This document shows positions 18,726 to 28,419 of a DNA stretch of 64,000 bases, in pieces. Under the pieces are notes generated by a model that worked only from the letters and a program-made list of their open reading frames with translations, did not search any database and was not told the DNA's origin. This DNA comes from Puniceicoccaceae bacterium. Its GTDB lineage: Bacteria; Verrucomicrobiota; Verrucomicrobiia; Opitutales; Coraliomargaritaceae. The translations under genes were made by a program, and so were the position numbers. The stretch spans positions 1-64,000 of the forward strand of contig CACKVQ010000004.1 in NCBI GenBank assembly GCA_902603705.1, in the 5' to 3' direction. Position 1 is the stretch's first letter. Each line of letters opens with the position of its first letter.

Positions 18726-19394
18726 TTAAATTCTACGCTCAGGCACCCATACAGTGTCACCTTCTTGTAAAATAACATCCTTCACATTAGGGTCAGAAAC
18801 TATGCGGCTAAAATTAACCTCCATCTGCCTTGCTTTGCCGTCCGCATCGACTCTTTTAATAGTAACTGCTTTAGGGTTTCCAAGTCGACTAACCCCACGC
18901 ACACCAGCAATCGCTTCCGTCAAAGTAAGATTCCGATCTGGAGGAATCTCTACTACACCCGGACTGTTAACCGACCCGAGAATATGGATTATTTTTGGAG
19001 AAAACTGAACCACTAAAAGTGAGACTTGGGGATCCACGATGTAGTCGCGATTATACAAATCTGTAATTAGCGATTGAGCCTCGGCAACAGTCATACCTGC
19101 AACTTTTACCTTACCTATAAGAGCAAGTGCTACAGATCCATCACCTTCGACACGGACAGATTTTTCTAGATCACCCTCTTGGTAGACTTCTACAGAAATA
19201 ACGTCCGATGGCTTGAGGATATAGTTTTCCCCAACAACTATACCAATCCCGCTTGAAACATCAGATGAGGAAGAGTAATTTAGGTTATTCGAACTGCCGC
19301 TGGATTCTAAGCCTGATGAACTTATATCCTGAGAATTAGTTAAACTACTCAGTAAAAATAGACTACCAACGAGTGATGTTTGGATAATTTTCAT
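18726..19394 (-). CDS. Polysaccharide export protein (Wza-like, SLBB)
   Basis: This is a periplasmic/outer-membrane exporter subunit of 222 aa. An N-terminal signal peptide (SLFLLSSLTNSQ) precedes a Ser/Gly/Asn-rich linker. The Poly_export domain follows (YILKPSDVISVEVYQEGDL, DGSVALALIGKVKVAGMT), then one SLBB domain (IHILGSVNSPGVVEIPPD). No lipobox cysteine is seen, and the protein is much shorter than E. coli Wza, so it may lack the outer-membrane helix. It sits between the barrel protein and Wzc genes. Confidence 0.88.
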   Translation of the reverse strand: MKIIQTSLVGSLFLLSSLTNSQDISSSGLESSGSSNNLNYSSSSDVSSGIGIVVGENYILKPSDVISVEVYQEGDLEKSVRVEGDGSVALALIGKVKVAGMTVAEAQSLITDLYNRDYIVDPQVSLLVVQFSPKIIHILGSVNSPGVVEIPPDRNLTLTEAIAGVRGVSRLGNPKAVTIKRVDADGKARQMEVNFSRIVSDPNVKDVILQEGDTVWVPERRI

Positions 19395-19457
19395 AACTTA
19401 AAAAGCCTTAATATAGGTATTCTATATAACCCACTTACTAAGTAAAGATTATGAGAA

Positions 19458-20756
19458 TTAGTATCTCAGTGTGGCATTAAAATCGACCACATGGGCGTCA
19501 TAACTATTACCAGAATCAACGCCCGTTGACTCGCTATGGCTGAAGTTATACCCTCCACTAAATTGCCAAAACATATTCGGCAGATAAAAGACACGCAAAC
19601 CTACAGTGTACTTGTCGTCTTCCCGATCACGGCGGGTGTAATCACGCTGCGTGTAAATTAAGTTAGCACTTGTGGTCCAATTATTATTCAGAGAGAGGTT
19701 AGTAGAAATATTCAACGAATTTTCTCTAGTAGGCGCTCCGTCACTACCTAAACCAAAATCACGAGCGAGTCCGAAACGCGTTGATAGCTTAGGAGTCATC
19801 AGCCAGTACAAATCGGCATCTATACCTAAAGTTGTTTCGTCACTAAAATTAGTTATAATAGATTCAAGAATTGCACCATCAAGTACCCTGTTATCTGAGC
19901 GTGTTCCTGATTCCCTTTTATTATAACCAACCTTTAGAAAACCCGTCAGTTTAGGCAGTAGGCTACCTCGAGCACCTATGTTAAAGAAATGACTTTCTCT
20001 ATTGTAAGCATCCCTTTCAAGATTAATCGGGATGACTAACCCAGAGGAAGGGTCTACAACGAAATCGGAGGTAGGAGCAGGATTAAGTGCACCTATTTCA
20101 GTATCCGTGTATCGGTAGCCAAAACTTAAATCCAGTTTCGGGCTTATCTCATAAAAAATATTTAAAGGAAGGTTTCCTCTGCGTTGGTCTGTCAAAACTC
20201 CTTCAAAAACCCCCGTATATTCTGTTTCTGAGTAATTAGCGCCAACGCCAAGACTAAACTTAGGAGAGATCTTATACTCGCCGTTGACACCCCTATTCGT
20301 TAAAGTACTTTCTATTAGATCATCTACGATTTGTATATCACCTGAATTCGATTTCTGCTCATCGTGACTAGCTGACACAGTTAGCTCAAGACGGCTTGAT
20401 TTGTAAGCACCACGTAGTTTTACGTGCAAGAGCCCCACATCTAACTCCGTAAGATCATTATATCGTATAATATCATAACGGGTTAGAATGCTAAGATCCG
20501 CATTAGAAGAGTCTCGCCCTAGATTAAATTCAAAGCCCGGGGATAAGATGTAGAGAAAGTCATCTATTTCATTGCGATCCGTAAGGAAGACATTTGAAGT
20601 CCAGCGTGCTGTGGATTTGCCATCAAAGTAAATCTGTGCGTTATCTCCTATTGAAATTAGGGGAGTGGCCTGCAAGAGGCACAAAGTAAATAAATTAGCA
20701 ATAACTAACGTTAAGCTACGTGTGCCTTTACTTTTATTTAGGTAATACGGTAACAT
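19458..20756 (-). CDS. Outer-membrane beta-barrel protein of the polysaccharide operon
   Basis: The 432-aa precursor has a signal peptide (SLTLVIANLFTLCLLQATP) and many alternating amphipathic strands (for example LGVGANYSETEYTG, LDLSFGYRYTDTE, FLKVGYNKRES), ending in an aromatic-terminated strand (VDFNATLRY), the usual C-terminal barrel signature. It resembles the putative barrel porins that accompany Wza/Wzc systems. It is the first gene of the operon, 63 bp upstream of the Wza-like gene. A role in passing polysaccharide through the outer membrane is inferred from context. Confidence 0.75.
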   Translation of the reverse strand: MLPYYLNKSKGTRSLTLVIANLFTLCLLQATPLISIGDNAQIYFDGKSTARWTSNVFLTDRNEIDDFLYILSPGFEFNLGRDSSNADLSILTRYDIIRYNDLTELDVGLLHVKLRGAYKSSRLELTVSASHDEQKSNSGDIQIVDDLIESTLTNRGVNGEYKISPKFSLGVGANYSETEYTGVFEGVLTDQRRGNLPLNIFYEISPKLDLSFGYRYTDTEIGALNPAPTSDFVVDPSSGLVIPINLERDAYNRESHFFNIGARGSLLPKLTGFLKVGYNKRESGTRSDNRVLDGAILESIITNFSDETTLGIDADLYWLMTPKLSTRFGLARDFGLGSDGAPTRENSLNISTNLSLNNNWTTSANLIYTQRDYTRRDREDDKYTVGLRVFYLPNMFWQFSGGYNFSHSESTGVDSGNSYDAHVVDFNATLRY

Positions 20757-21006
20757 TTTTTAGTTTTTTGGAAATAATTTTTACAGTATCTTTAAGGAGC
20801 ATTTGTTGATACTATTGTAATACATATAAATAACTCTAGTACTAACTATGTGTTAGCAATAGATGCAACTAAAAAGAGTCTAAAAATGTACTAGTTAGTA
20901 TTGCTTGATTTAATTGCCTAATATGTTAACTTACAGTTTTAATATTATACTTATTTATTGCAATTTAAAGCAAGACCAAGATAGGTAAAGAGTTTAAGGT
21001 ATCATA

Positions 21007-22641
21007 ATGTCACGCGAAAAAAAAATTCTGTATGGTTTTGCTGTGCAACATTTCGGCGAAGACGGTCACATTAAAATCGCCATCCGCTGGGGCCGCTTAT
21101 TTGCCAGCATGATAGCCGTTGGTCTACTAGGATGGTTCTCGATGGCAGGTGCCTTTTACTTCTACTTTAAGTATAATAAAGAATTTAGTGAAGTTTCTTA
21201 CTATAAAATGCTTACATTGCTTCCTTTTGGCCTCGCCGATCATCGAGTCGAAATGGGTAACTATCACGTAAAAAAAGGTCTGACTGCACTAGAAGAAAAG
21301 AACTACAGAGACGCAATGCGTTTATTACGCCTGGGTGTAAGCCGCGCACCTGCTAATCTTGAGGGCCGTCTAGTTTTATCTGAATTCTACGAATTTGGCC
21401 TTAAGCGCCATGATGTAGCCGCTGATCTACTCATAAAAGGCTTGGACTTAGGTGGGATAGAAGATGTAGACTACATACAACAAACATTACGTCTGCTGCT
21501 TCGTAACCAGATGGATGAAGCAATCCAAACAATAGGAGATAAGTATTTGCCAGATGAACCAGAGCTAAATGACATAAATCGCACGCTGGCTTTCGGAGCA
21601 GCAAATGCTAACTATTTGCGCGGAAATTATGATCGAGCAGATGACTATCTGATCAATTACAATCTTATTGAAGCTGTCGATGGTATACTACTTTCTGCTC
21701 AAATTAGCTGGGACCGCGGTAACCGTATCGCTGCTTTATCTAAGCTAGAGCAATCATTTCTGCGTTTTCCAGGCTCAGAACCTATACTCATGAAACTAAG
21801 TACCTATTATCGCGAGTCTGATGAGCTTGATAAAGCGCGCAGATATGCGATGCTACGAAATGTGAGTAATCCACTTAGTGCGGCTGCCCGTGTTGAATTA
21901 CTTTATTTATACGAAAAGTCTGGTGAAGAAGAACTATTACAGCGCGAAGCCCAGTTAATGCTTAGGCAATTTAAAGACGATGAGCCCGCCTTGCAAATAT
22001 TGGCTAACTTTGCAGCTGAATCAGGTAACATCCCCTTGGCTCGTCGCACTTACGAAGAATCTCTAGAAAATGAGTTAAATATTGAAATATTTTCCCTGCT
22101 TTTAATTGAGGCACACCTAGTAGACAAAGATTTTCAAGGCGCTATTGATTTTTGCGAAGAACTACTTAAGGAGCGCCCTGAATGGATAACTAAAAAATGG
22201 GGTATTTTTAATGCACTACGCGCCGTCGCCTCTTATGGAATAGGGCGTCCTGATTTAGGCGAAATATATCTTAAAGACTTTTTAGATGATTCATCTCGTC
22301 AAGAAACCTTTATTGCAGTGGCTAAAAGGTTTACAACCATTAGCCACCATAAACAATCCCAAAAAATTCTATCGATCGCATATCAGAAATCACCTTCCAG
22401 CCAGGCTGTACTTTCCGAGTTAATCCGCGCTAACTTAGCGTCAGGAAATACTGAGGATTTATATGATCTTATCACGCGATATCTACTTATGCGAAGACCT
22501 GATTCTAGTCTCTTATCTGAGGCCTACAAAAAGCTAGGGAGCGACCGTTTTATTTTTGCTCAAAATCGTGAGAGCTTATTACTACAGCTTGGATCAATCC
22601 TGAGAGAACGCTCCCAAACAATACCAGCTGTAGTTTACTAA
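21007..22641 (+). CDS. Membrane-anchored TPR protein
   Basis: The 544-aa protein has a short cytoplasmic N-terminus, one membrane helix at about residues 34-55 (MIAVGLLGWFSMAGAFYFYF), and about 480 residues of helical repeats of TPR type on the outer side (for example ALEEKNYRDAMRLLRLG, RIAALSKLEQSFLRFPG, LARRTYEESLENE). The 250-bp gap upstream is shared with the divergent exopolysaccharide operon, so a function in polysaccharide assembly is possible but unproven. An AAGG lies about 8 bp before the ATG. Its 3' end overlaps the convergent CBS-protein gene by 4 bp. Confidence 0.75.
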   Translation: MSREKKILYGFAVQHFGEDGHIKIAIRWGRLFASMIAVGLLGWFSMAGAFYFYFKYNKEFSEVSYYKMLTLLPFGLADHRVEMGNYHVKKGLTALEEKNYRDAMRLLRLGVSRAPANLEGRLVLSEFYEFGLKRHDVAADLLIKGLDLGGIEDVDYIQQTLRLLLRNQMDEAIQTIGDKYLPDEPELNDINRTLAFGAANANYLRGNYDRADDYLINYNLIEAVDGILLSAQISWDRGNRIAALSKLEQSFLRFPGSEPILMKLSTYYRESDELDKARRYAMLRNVSNPLSAAARVELLYLYEKSGEEELLQREAQLMLRQFKDDEPALQILANFAAESGNIPLARRTYEESLENELNIEIFSLLLIEAHLVDKDFQGAIDFCEELLKERPEWITKKWGIFNALRAVASYGIGRPDLGEIYLKDFLDDSSRQETFIAVAKRFTTISHHKQSQKILSIAYQKSPSSQAVLSELIRANLASGNTEDLYDLITRYLLMRRPDSSLLSEAYKKLGSDRFIFAQNRESLLLQLGSILRERSQTIPAVVY

Positions 22642-23930
22642 GGACGAGATCCAGCCACTCCAACCAAGGCTGCTATGACTCGCCGGTCATCGACCTCATA
22701 GACTGTAATGTCCATTTCGTGACAGCTTAAACGCTCGCCACACTGTGGAATATGCCCGAGCTCTCTAGTAATAAGTCCTCCAAAGGTCGAAACTTCCTCA
22801 CTATTAATCTCAATTTCAAGCGCTTCCTCGATATCATGAATTAGTGTTAGTCCTGAGATGCGGAATTGGTCATCTCCAATAGGCACGATCTGCTTTTCTT
22901 CTGTATCAAATTCGTCTTGAATTTCCCCCACGAGTTCTTCCAAGACGCTCTCGAGAGTAATCACCCCGACGATGCCGCCAAAATTATCGACAGCTAATGC
23001 CATATGAAACTTAGCTCTTAGCATTCGCTCTAAGACTTCCTCCAGTGGCATTTCTAAAGGGAAAATAGAGACTTCTCGCTTCAGCTTCATTAAATCAGCC
23101 TCTGTAGCTAAGTCAGAGAAGCAAAAAATATCTTTAATGTGGATGAGACCCAAACATTGGTCAAGATCGCCACGACATAGAGGAAACCTGGTGTGGCCAG
23201 CCGACTTCATTAATTCTAGATTCTCTTCAATACCTAAATTTAAATCATATATCACTACCTGACTGCGTGGTAGTAATATATCATGAACCACCAACTCATG
23301 CATTTGTAGGGTTCGGTTGACTATCTTACGCAATGTTGCCGAGATTTGACTGCTATCTCCTCCCATAGCACGTATTTGAATATCTACATCAAGAGGGTTA
23401 AGTTCATCATCAACATCCACCCCCATCCGCCGGTATAGATTCCTCTTTAACACCCTTAAAAAAAGCATGAAGGGAAGAGTTAGAAATTGGAAAAATAGTA
23501 ACACTCGATAGGAGCGGCGTATAGCAATAGAGGCATCACGCATAGCCAATCCACGAGGGAAAATTTCTGCAAAAAAGAAATGTACCGAAACCGCCAAAAC
23601 AAAAGTTGGTAACACTATTAACCAACTATTCGGAAATTCCTTTTCCCCTAATAGAATAAAGAAATTTATAACTAGAGGCACAAGTAGTAATCCATTTGCA
23701 ACGGTGCAAAGTGTTTTACTAAAGCGTACAACTCGGCCAGTTTGGTCACTGTTATCGATCAACTTTGCCAGTCCAGGCAACTCTTTTATATCGCTTAACT
23801 GCTCTTCACTTGGCTTCCTATAGCGAAATTTAACCATACTAATTTCGCACATGACTAAAAATGCGTGTAAGACAAGCATCAGGATGAAAGCTGCAACCGA
23901 GAGCCCAAAATATATCCAAATATCAAACAT
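22638..23930 (-). CDS. CNNM/CBS-domain transporter-like protein (CorC/HlyC family)
   Basis: The 430-aa protein has an N-terminal CNNM (DUF21) membrane domain with about four hydrophobic segments, a pair of CBS domains (from MHELVVHDILLPRSQV to GGIVGVITLESVLEELVGEIQDEFD), and a C-terminal CorC_HlyC domain (FGGLITRELGHIP). Homologs are linked to magnesium or cobalt efflux; the hemolysin label is historical. It stops 4 bp inside the convergent TPR gene and lies 1 bp from hisC, so it is probably cotranscribed with hisC. Confidence 0.88.
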   Translation of the reverse strand: MFDIWIYFGLSVAAFILMLVLHAFLVMCEISMVKFRYRKPSEEQLSDIKELPGLAKLIDNSDQTGRVVRFSKTLCTVANGLLLVPLVINFFILLGEKEFPNSWLIVLPTFVLAVSVHFFFAEIFPRGLAMRDASIAIRRSYRVLLFFQFLTLPFMLFLRVLKRNLYRRMGVDVDDELNPLDVDIQIRAMGGDSSQISATLRKIVNRTLQMHELVVHDILLPRSQVVIYDLNLGIEENLELMKSAGHTRFPLCRGDLDQCLGLIHIKDIFCFSDLATEADLMKLKREVSIFPLEMPLEEVLERMLRAKFHMALAVDNFGGIVGVITLESVLEELVGEIQDEFDTEEKQIVPIGDDQFRISGLTLIHDIEEALEIEINSEEVSTFGGLITRELGHIPQCGERLSCHEMDITVYEVDDRRVIAALVGVAGSRP

Positions 23931-23931
23931 C

Positions 23932-25041
23932 TTAACAACTTACCTCCCTACTTTTAGCCACTTCACTTGCAGCATTTAATAGGATTTCATTCTCCAGATC
24001 TGTGCCAATAGTTATTCTCACATAGTCAGGCATACCATACGACGCTAACGGCCTAACTATGATCCCACGTTTTTGTAATTCTAGGAAAAACCAAGTGCCA
24101 TCCCCCACATTAGAGAGGACGAAATTTGCTTCACCTCCTATAGTAGTGAAGCCGAGTGCCTGCATGCCATCCACTAGTCGTTTTCTACCCACGTTGTTGG
24201 CGAGTATGCAGCGTTTAACAAAGTTATGATCTTCTAATGAAGCGATCGCAGCTGCTTGCGCGGCAGAGTTTACGTTGAAGGGTTGCCTTACACGCTGTAG
24301 TAAGCTAATAAGTTCTAAATCTCCATATCCATATCCTATACGCAAGCCCCCTAGCCCGTAGATCTTGGAAAAAGTACGTAGGCAAATAATTTTTCTTCCT
24401 GCCTTTATGAGTGCGTATAGATTGGGAGCCGTCTCTAAATATTCAGCATAGGCTTCGTCAAGACAGAGTATAACGTGGTCCTGTAGTGACTCTGCTAGAC
24501 TAATTAAGTCTGCCTCTTTGTTCGCTACACCAGTAGGATTGTTTGGACTTGCCACAAAAAGAAGACGCGTATTCGAGGTAACCGCTGCGCGCATAGCTTT
24601 CAAATCATGGCCATAATTATACATCGGAACCTCGACTGGTGTTGCTCCAAATAGTTTCGTAACTAGTTTATAAACAACAAAAGCCTGGCTACCCATAACG
24701 ACTTCCAGGCCAGGACGTAAGAATACATGTCCGAGTAGCTCGATAATCTCATTCGACCCGTTGCCCACGATAATTGATTCTTTGTCTATTGCGCGCACTT
24801 TAGCAATCGCATTGCATAGCTCGAAACAAGCTCCGTCAGGATATAAGTGCGCTTGTTTTATCGCCGCCTGTGCGGCCTCGAGCGCTTTCGGGGAAGGGCC
24901 ATATGGATTCTCGTTGGAGGCAAGCTTGGCTATTCGAGCAGGATTCAACCCATGCTCGCGAGCGACAGACTCTATAGATTTTCCGGGCTCATAGACCGGT
25001 TGTAGATGCACATCAGCATTCGCAAGTTCAGCGTATTTCAT
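23932..25041 (-). CDS. hisC: Histidinol-phosphate aminotransferase HisC
   Basis: This PLP-dependent class I/II aminotransferase of histidine synthesis uses histidinol phosphate and 2-oxoglutarate. From the ATG at 25041 (MKYAELANADVHLQPVYEPGK) it is 369 aa; 17 further upstream codons reach 25092 but lack family features. Visible motifs are KLASNENPYGPSP, SPNNPTG, DEAYAEY, and the PLP-lysine region FSKIYGLGGLRIGYG. The HisC call fits YxPGK and LxxNENP, although related aminotransferases acting on aromatic substrates share these. It is divergent from the SDR gene at 25106. Confidence 0.88.
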   Translation of the reverse strand: MKYAELANADVHLQPVYEPGKSIESVAREHGLNPARIAKLASNENPYGPSPKALEAAQAAIKQAHLYPDGACFELCNAIAKVRAIDKESIIVGNGSNEIIELLGHVFLRPGLEVVMGSQAFVVYKLVTKLFGATPVEVPMYNYGHDLKAMRAAVTSNTRLLFVASPNNPTGVANKEADLISLAESLQDHVILCLDEAYAEYLETAPNLYALIKAGRKIICLRTFSKIYGLGGLRIGYGYGDLELISLLQRVRQPFNVNSAAQAAAIASLEDHNFVKRCILANNVGRKRLVDGMQALGFTTIGGEANFVLSNVGDGTWFFLELQKRGIIVRPLASYGMPDYVRITIGTDLENEILLNAASEVAKSREVSC

Positions 25042-25105
25042 TAAAAGTAAGCTTTGAACTTGCCTCGCTTTAGCCCGATTGCAACAAAACACTCACTAAA
25101 GTGTT

Positions 25106-26011
25106 ATGAAGATTCTAGTTACAGGCGCATCAGGACTAATGGGCAACGCATATGCAATGGCCGCAGTCCGTAGGGGACATGACGTCACAGCGCTCTACAA
25201 TATTAACTTTCCCAAGGCTAAAGGACTTTCAAGGATCCTCCAGATGGATGTCACTCAGACTGAGCCACTGAAAGCACTTTGCCTTAAATTATGGCCTGAT
25301 GTGATAGTGAACTGCGCCTCGATTTCAGACCCAATATCAGTGGAAGCTGACCCAAAGCTCGCTGAGAAGGTCAACGTAGAACTACCCAGTACACTAGCGC
25401 AGCTCTCCACACATCTGGGAGCACGCCTACTTCATCTTTCCACTGATATGGTGTTCGACGGACAAAATTCTCATCCCTACCGATCTACCGATATGCCAAA
25501 TCCCACTAATCTTTATGCTCGAACCAAGCTCTTATCCGAAAAAGTTGTGCTAAAAGATAATCCCGAAGATCCTATCGTTCTTCGCATTCCCATCCTCATG
25601 GGGAATAGTCCAAGCGGGCAGAGTAGCGTACATGAAAAACTTATTGCTTTGATTCATTCAGGTGAACGGCCACAACTTTTTACCGATGAGATTCGCCAGC
25701 CTTGCTCTGCATCCAATGTCGCGGAGGTACTTCTAGAGCTCTCCGAACGTCGAGATCTACATGGAATCTTTCACTGGGCAGGTAGCGAAATACTAAGCCG
25801 TTTCGAAATGGGCCAGCGCATACTAAAACACTTCGGCTTACCGCTGGATAAGGTCGAGGCTACTTCCTTATCTAATGATCCCAGTGTCGCCGGTCGCCCC
25901 GCAAATCTTACCTTCAATCTGCACCCAATTGTTTCGAAGCTAAAAACAAAACCTGTGAGCTTCGATACTCAACTCGAAGAACTCACTCATATAGAACCAT
26001 TAAACGCCTAA
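25106..26011 (+). CDS. RmlD-like NAD(P)-dependent sugar-nucleotide reductase (SDR)
   Basis: A 301-aa extended SDR with the Rossmann motif TGASGLMGNA (7-16), the substrate-binding STDMVFDG segment, and the catalytic YARTK (YxxxK). It resembles dTDP-4-dehydrorhamnose reductase/RmlD and MAT2B-type proteins. No dTDP-rhamnose cluster is nearby, so the substrate is unknown. It lies 64 bp from the divergent hisC start, and no intact gene follows on this strand. Confidence 0.8.
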   Translation: MKILVTGASGLMGNAYAMAAVRRGHDVTALYNINFPKAKGLSRILQMDVTQTEPLKALCLKLWPDVIVNCASISDPISVEADPKLAEKVNVELPSTLAQLSTHLGARLLHLSTDMVFDGQNSHPYRSTDMPNPTNLYARTKLLSEKVVLKDNPEDPIVLRIPILMGNSPSGQSSVHEKLIALIHSGERPQLFTDEIRQPCSASNVAEVLLELSERRDLHGIFHWAGSEILSRFEMGQRILKHFGLPLDKVEATSLSNDPSVAGRPANLTFNLHPIVSKLKTKPVSFDTQLEELTHIEPLNA

Positions 26012-26818
26012 TGCTTATCACCCTGCCTTACGCAGTAGAAAAGTGGTTAAGAATATGACCATCGATGCTGCGATGCTTAAAATTATCCTAGAAAGTATCC
26101 CCACTTTTATGCACTATGGATGGCTCGAATCAGCAGCAACATTCGGCTACGCTCAGATATACTAAGCGGTCCGAAAATTCATTGGTAAGGACGTCGTAAT
26201 ATACCACCGATAAAGCGCAGGTGGCATCGTCAACCACCGTAAAAATTGGACCTACGCAATAACCATACACGCTTCTGTCCCCTACGCGCAGATTCCTGCA
26301 AAAAGACTTTATAAAATTATTCAGAGAGTTTTCATACTATCGCTAGGAATTTTTGATATTAAGTCATACCTATCCTCATGCCCTAAATCACACACTATCC
26401 CAAAGATGGGGCAACTCTGTTGTCTCAGTGCTTTATCTCTCCATCAGCAAACGATGTGCTCCGCCCGAATGGACTAAAAATTGCTAGTGAACCATGAAGC
26501 TAGGTCGAAACGGTCTGCTCATACAAGAATCGGTCGACTGAGGATCAATACCGGATAAATTTGATTATATTACCTATCAGGAACTATTAATTGATCAGCT
26601 TTCTGAAACAGTCAACCTACCCAACACCATTTTTAATGACATTGAATCAGCATCTTTAAACCAAATTTTGAAGAGCAAAATATTCGATTTTCGTGCAACA
26701 AATGAAATTGACTGCATTAATATATTAAGAAACATAATATAAATACAAAAATTGCTAGATACAATTTGTTAGCTAGCTCTCGAACAAAAGAAAAAAAGGG
26801 GGACGAATCTACGCCTTC
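26012..26818 (+). other. 807-bp region without an intact gene
   Basis: No open frame of 60 or more codons with a start is present on either strand. The + strand has short open pieces (a 36-codon ORF from 26057, and the 26494-26742 fragment listed separately). An AT-rich inverted repeat lies near 26743-26769 (AAATTG and CAATTT around a short loop) downstream of purH on the minus strand and could be a weak terminator. I see no tRNA, SRP RNA, RNase P or tmRNA signature. It reads like decayed coding sequence. Confidence 0.5.
26494..26742 (+). pseudogene. Possible gene relic with in-frame TGA
   Basis: From the ATG at 26494 the frame reads MKLGRNGLLIQESVD, hits TGA at 26539-26541, and continues in the same frame for 66 codons to TAA at 26740. 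The second part has normal-looking composition (DKFDYITYQELLIDQLSE, then LPNTIFNDIESASLNQI) and no internal start codon near its beginning. I do not recognise the family. A decayed gene is more likely than an expressed one, and chance openness in AT-rich DNA cannot be excluded. Confidence 0.3.
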
Positions 26819-28375
26819 CTAGTGTTTGAAGTGTCGCTTACTAGTAAATACCATTACCATATCACGTTCATCAGCAGCTGTAATAACTTCTTCGTCTCGA
26901 ACAGATCCACCTGGTTGAATCGCAGCAATAGCACCAGCTTCGGCAGCTGTAATAAGCCCATCAACGAATGGGAAAAAGGCGTCTGAGGCGATAATTGAAC
27001 CGTCCAATGAAAGGCCGGCTTCACCAGCTTTCCAGACAGCAATTCGGGAGCTATCTACACGAGACATCTGTCCGGCACCAACACCAAGTGTACGTTCGCA
27101 ACCAGCATATACAATGGCATTTGACTTGACGTGTTTAACTACATTCCAACCGAATATTAAATCGCGCATTTCATCCTCTGTGGGCTGACGTTTAGAAACA
27201 ATTTTCCATTCGCTAGGTAGATCTGGTGTGATATCCCGGTCCTGCACGAGCACACCACCAAACACAGAACGAATCTCTTGCAGAGAATCTACACGATGAG
27301 CACCTTTAAAAATCATAAGCCGTAGATTCTTCTTCTTTTTAAAAATTTCACGCGCCGCATCCGTAAATCCTGGCGCAATGATTACTTCACAGAAAATCTT
27401 GCTAAGAATACAAGCAAGGTCTAAGTCCATAATTTGGTTTACTACTATAATACCACCAAAGGGCGCCTGTTTGTCCGTCTCAACGGCTTGCTGCCAAGCA
27501 TCAACAAGTGTTTCGGAAGAAGCTACACCGCATGGGTTTGTGTGTTTAAGAATAGCTACAGTTGGCTTCTTGAACTCACTTATTAGGTAGGTAGCTGCAG
27601 TTATATCTATAATATTGTTAAAGCTTAACTCCTTTCCTTGAAGCTGCTCAAAGCAATCTAAAAAGCTACCAAAAAGAGCGGACCTTTGGTGTGGATTCTC
27701 ACCGTAACGTAGACTCTTGGCCTGACTAAGTTGGATGTTTAGCTCAGCGGAAATGCCAGAAATAGTAGTATCAGATACTCTGCTTTCATCCGCAGCTTGT
27801 TTTTTTAAATAGCTAGAAATAGCACAGTCATAATTAGAGGTGCGCTCAAAAACCTTAACTGCTAGCTCAAGTCGCAGCTTGATCATAGCTGATTCACATC
27901 CCATTGATGCGAGTACACGATCGTAATCAGATGTATCAACAACGACGCAAACAGACTCGTGATTTTTGGCAGCCGAGCGCAGTAGCGAGGGACCACCTAT
28001 GTCAATGTTCTCTACGGCAAGCTCGAATGTGGCTTCGGTCTTCGATACAGTTTCCTCGAAAGGATATAAGTTCACGACGACAAGGTCGATCATATCGATG
28101 CCATGTTCTACAGCAGCGCCCATATGTTCTTGATTATCACGTCGTGCTAGCAAGCCACCGTGAATTTTTGGATGTAGAGTCTTGACCCTGCCATCCATCA
28201 TTTCAGAAAAGCCTGTATAGTTACTTACCTCGGTAACAGGGATACCCTCTTTTTCCAGCAGCTTTGCAGTACCGCCAGTCGAGAGAAGACGGTAACCGTA
28301 CTGTTCAACTAAAGCTTTTGCAAAGGGCACCAGACCAAATTTATCGCTAACAGATAGAAGGGCAGTTTTTTGCAT
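26819..28375 (-). CDS. purH: Bifunctional AICAR transformylase / IMP cyclohydrolase PurH
   Basis: PurH carries out the last two steps of IMP synthesis. The 518-aa protein has an N-terminal MGS-like cyclohydrolase domain (LLSTGGTAKLLEKEGI, DGRVKTLHPKIHGG) and a C-terminal AICAR formyltransferase domain (LRYGENPHQRSALFG, ILKHTNPCGVA, and the ending VFTSKRHFKH). Length and motifs are typical. It lies 44 bp downstream of metG on the same strand. Confidence 0.96.
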   Translation of the reverse strand: MQKTALLSVSDKFGLVPFAKALVEQYGYRLLSTGGTAKLLEKEGIPVTEVSNYTGFSEMMDGRVKTLHPKIHGGLLARRDNQEHMGAAVEHGIDMIDLVVVNLYPFEETVSKTEATFELAVENIDIGGPSLLRSAAKNHESVCVVVDTSDYDRVLASMGCESAMIKLRLELAVKVFERTSNYDCAISSYLKKQAADESRVSDTTISGISAELNIQLSQAKSLRYGENPHQRSALFGSFLDCFEQLQGKELSFNNIIDITAATYLISEFKKPTVAILKHTNPCGVASSETLVDAWQQAVETDKQAPFGGIIVVNQIMDLDLACILSKIFCEVIIAPGFTDAAREIFKKKKNLRLMIFKGAHRVDSLQEIRSVFGGVLVQDRDITPDLPSEWKIVSKRQPTEDEMRDLIFGWNVVKHVKSNAIVYAGCERTLGVGAGQMSRVDSSRIAVWKAGEAGLSLDGSIIASDAFFPFVDGLITAAEAGAIAAIQPGGSVRDEEVITAADERDMVMVFTSKRHFKH

Positions 28376-28419
28376 AATTCAAAAAGTTGGTAATAAATTA
28401 TAGTAAATGATTAAATACG

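Noticed and set aside
18494-18775. Overlapping ORFs rich in Val/Ala/Thr or Arg/His/Ser near the wzc 5' end
   Set aside because: They are out-of-frame readings of the GGY-coding repeat of the Wzc gene.
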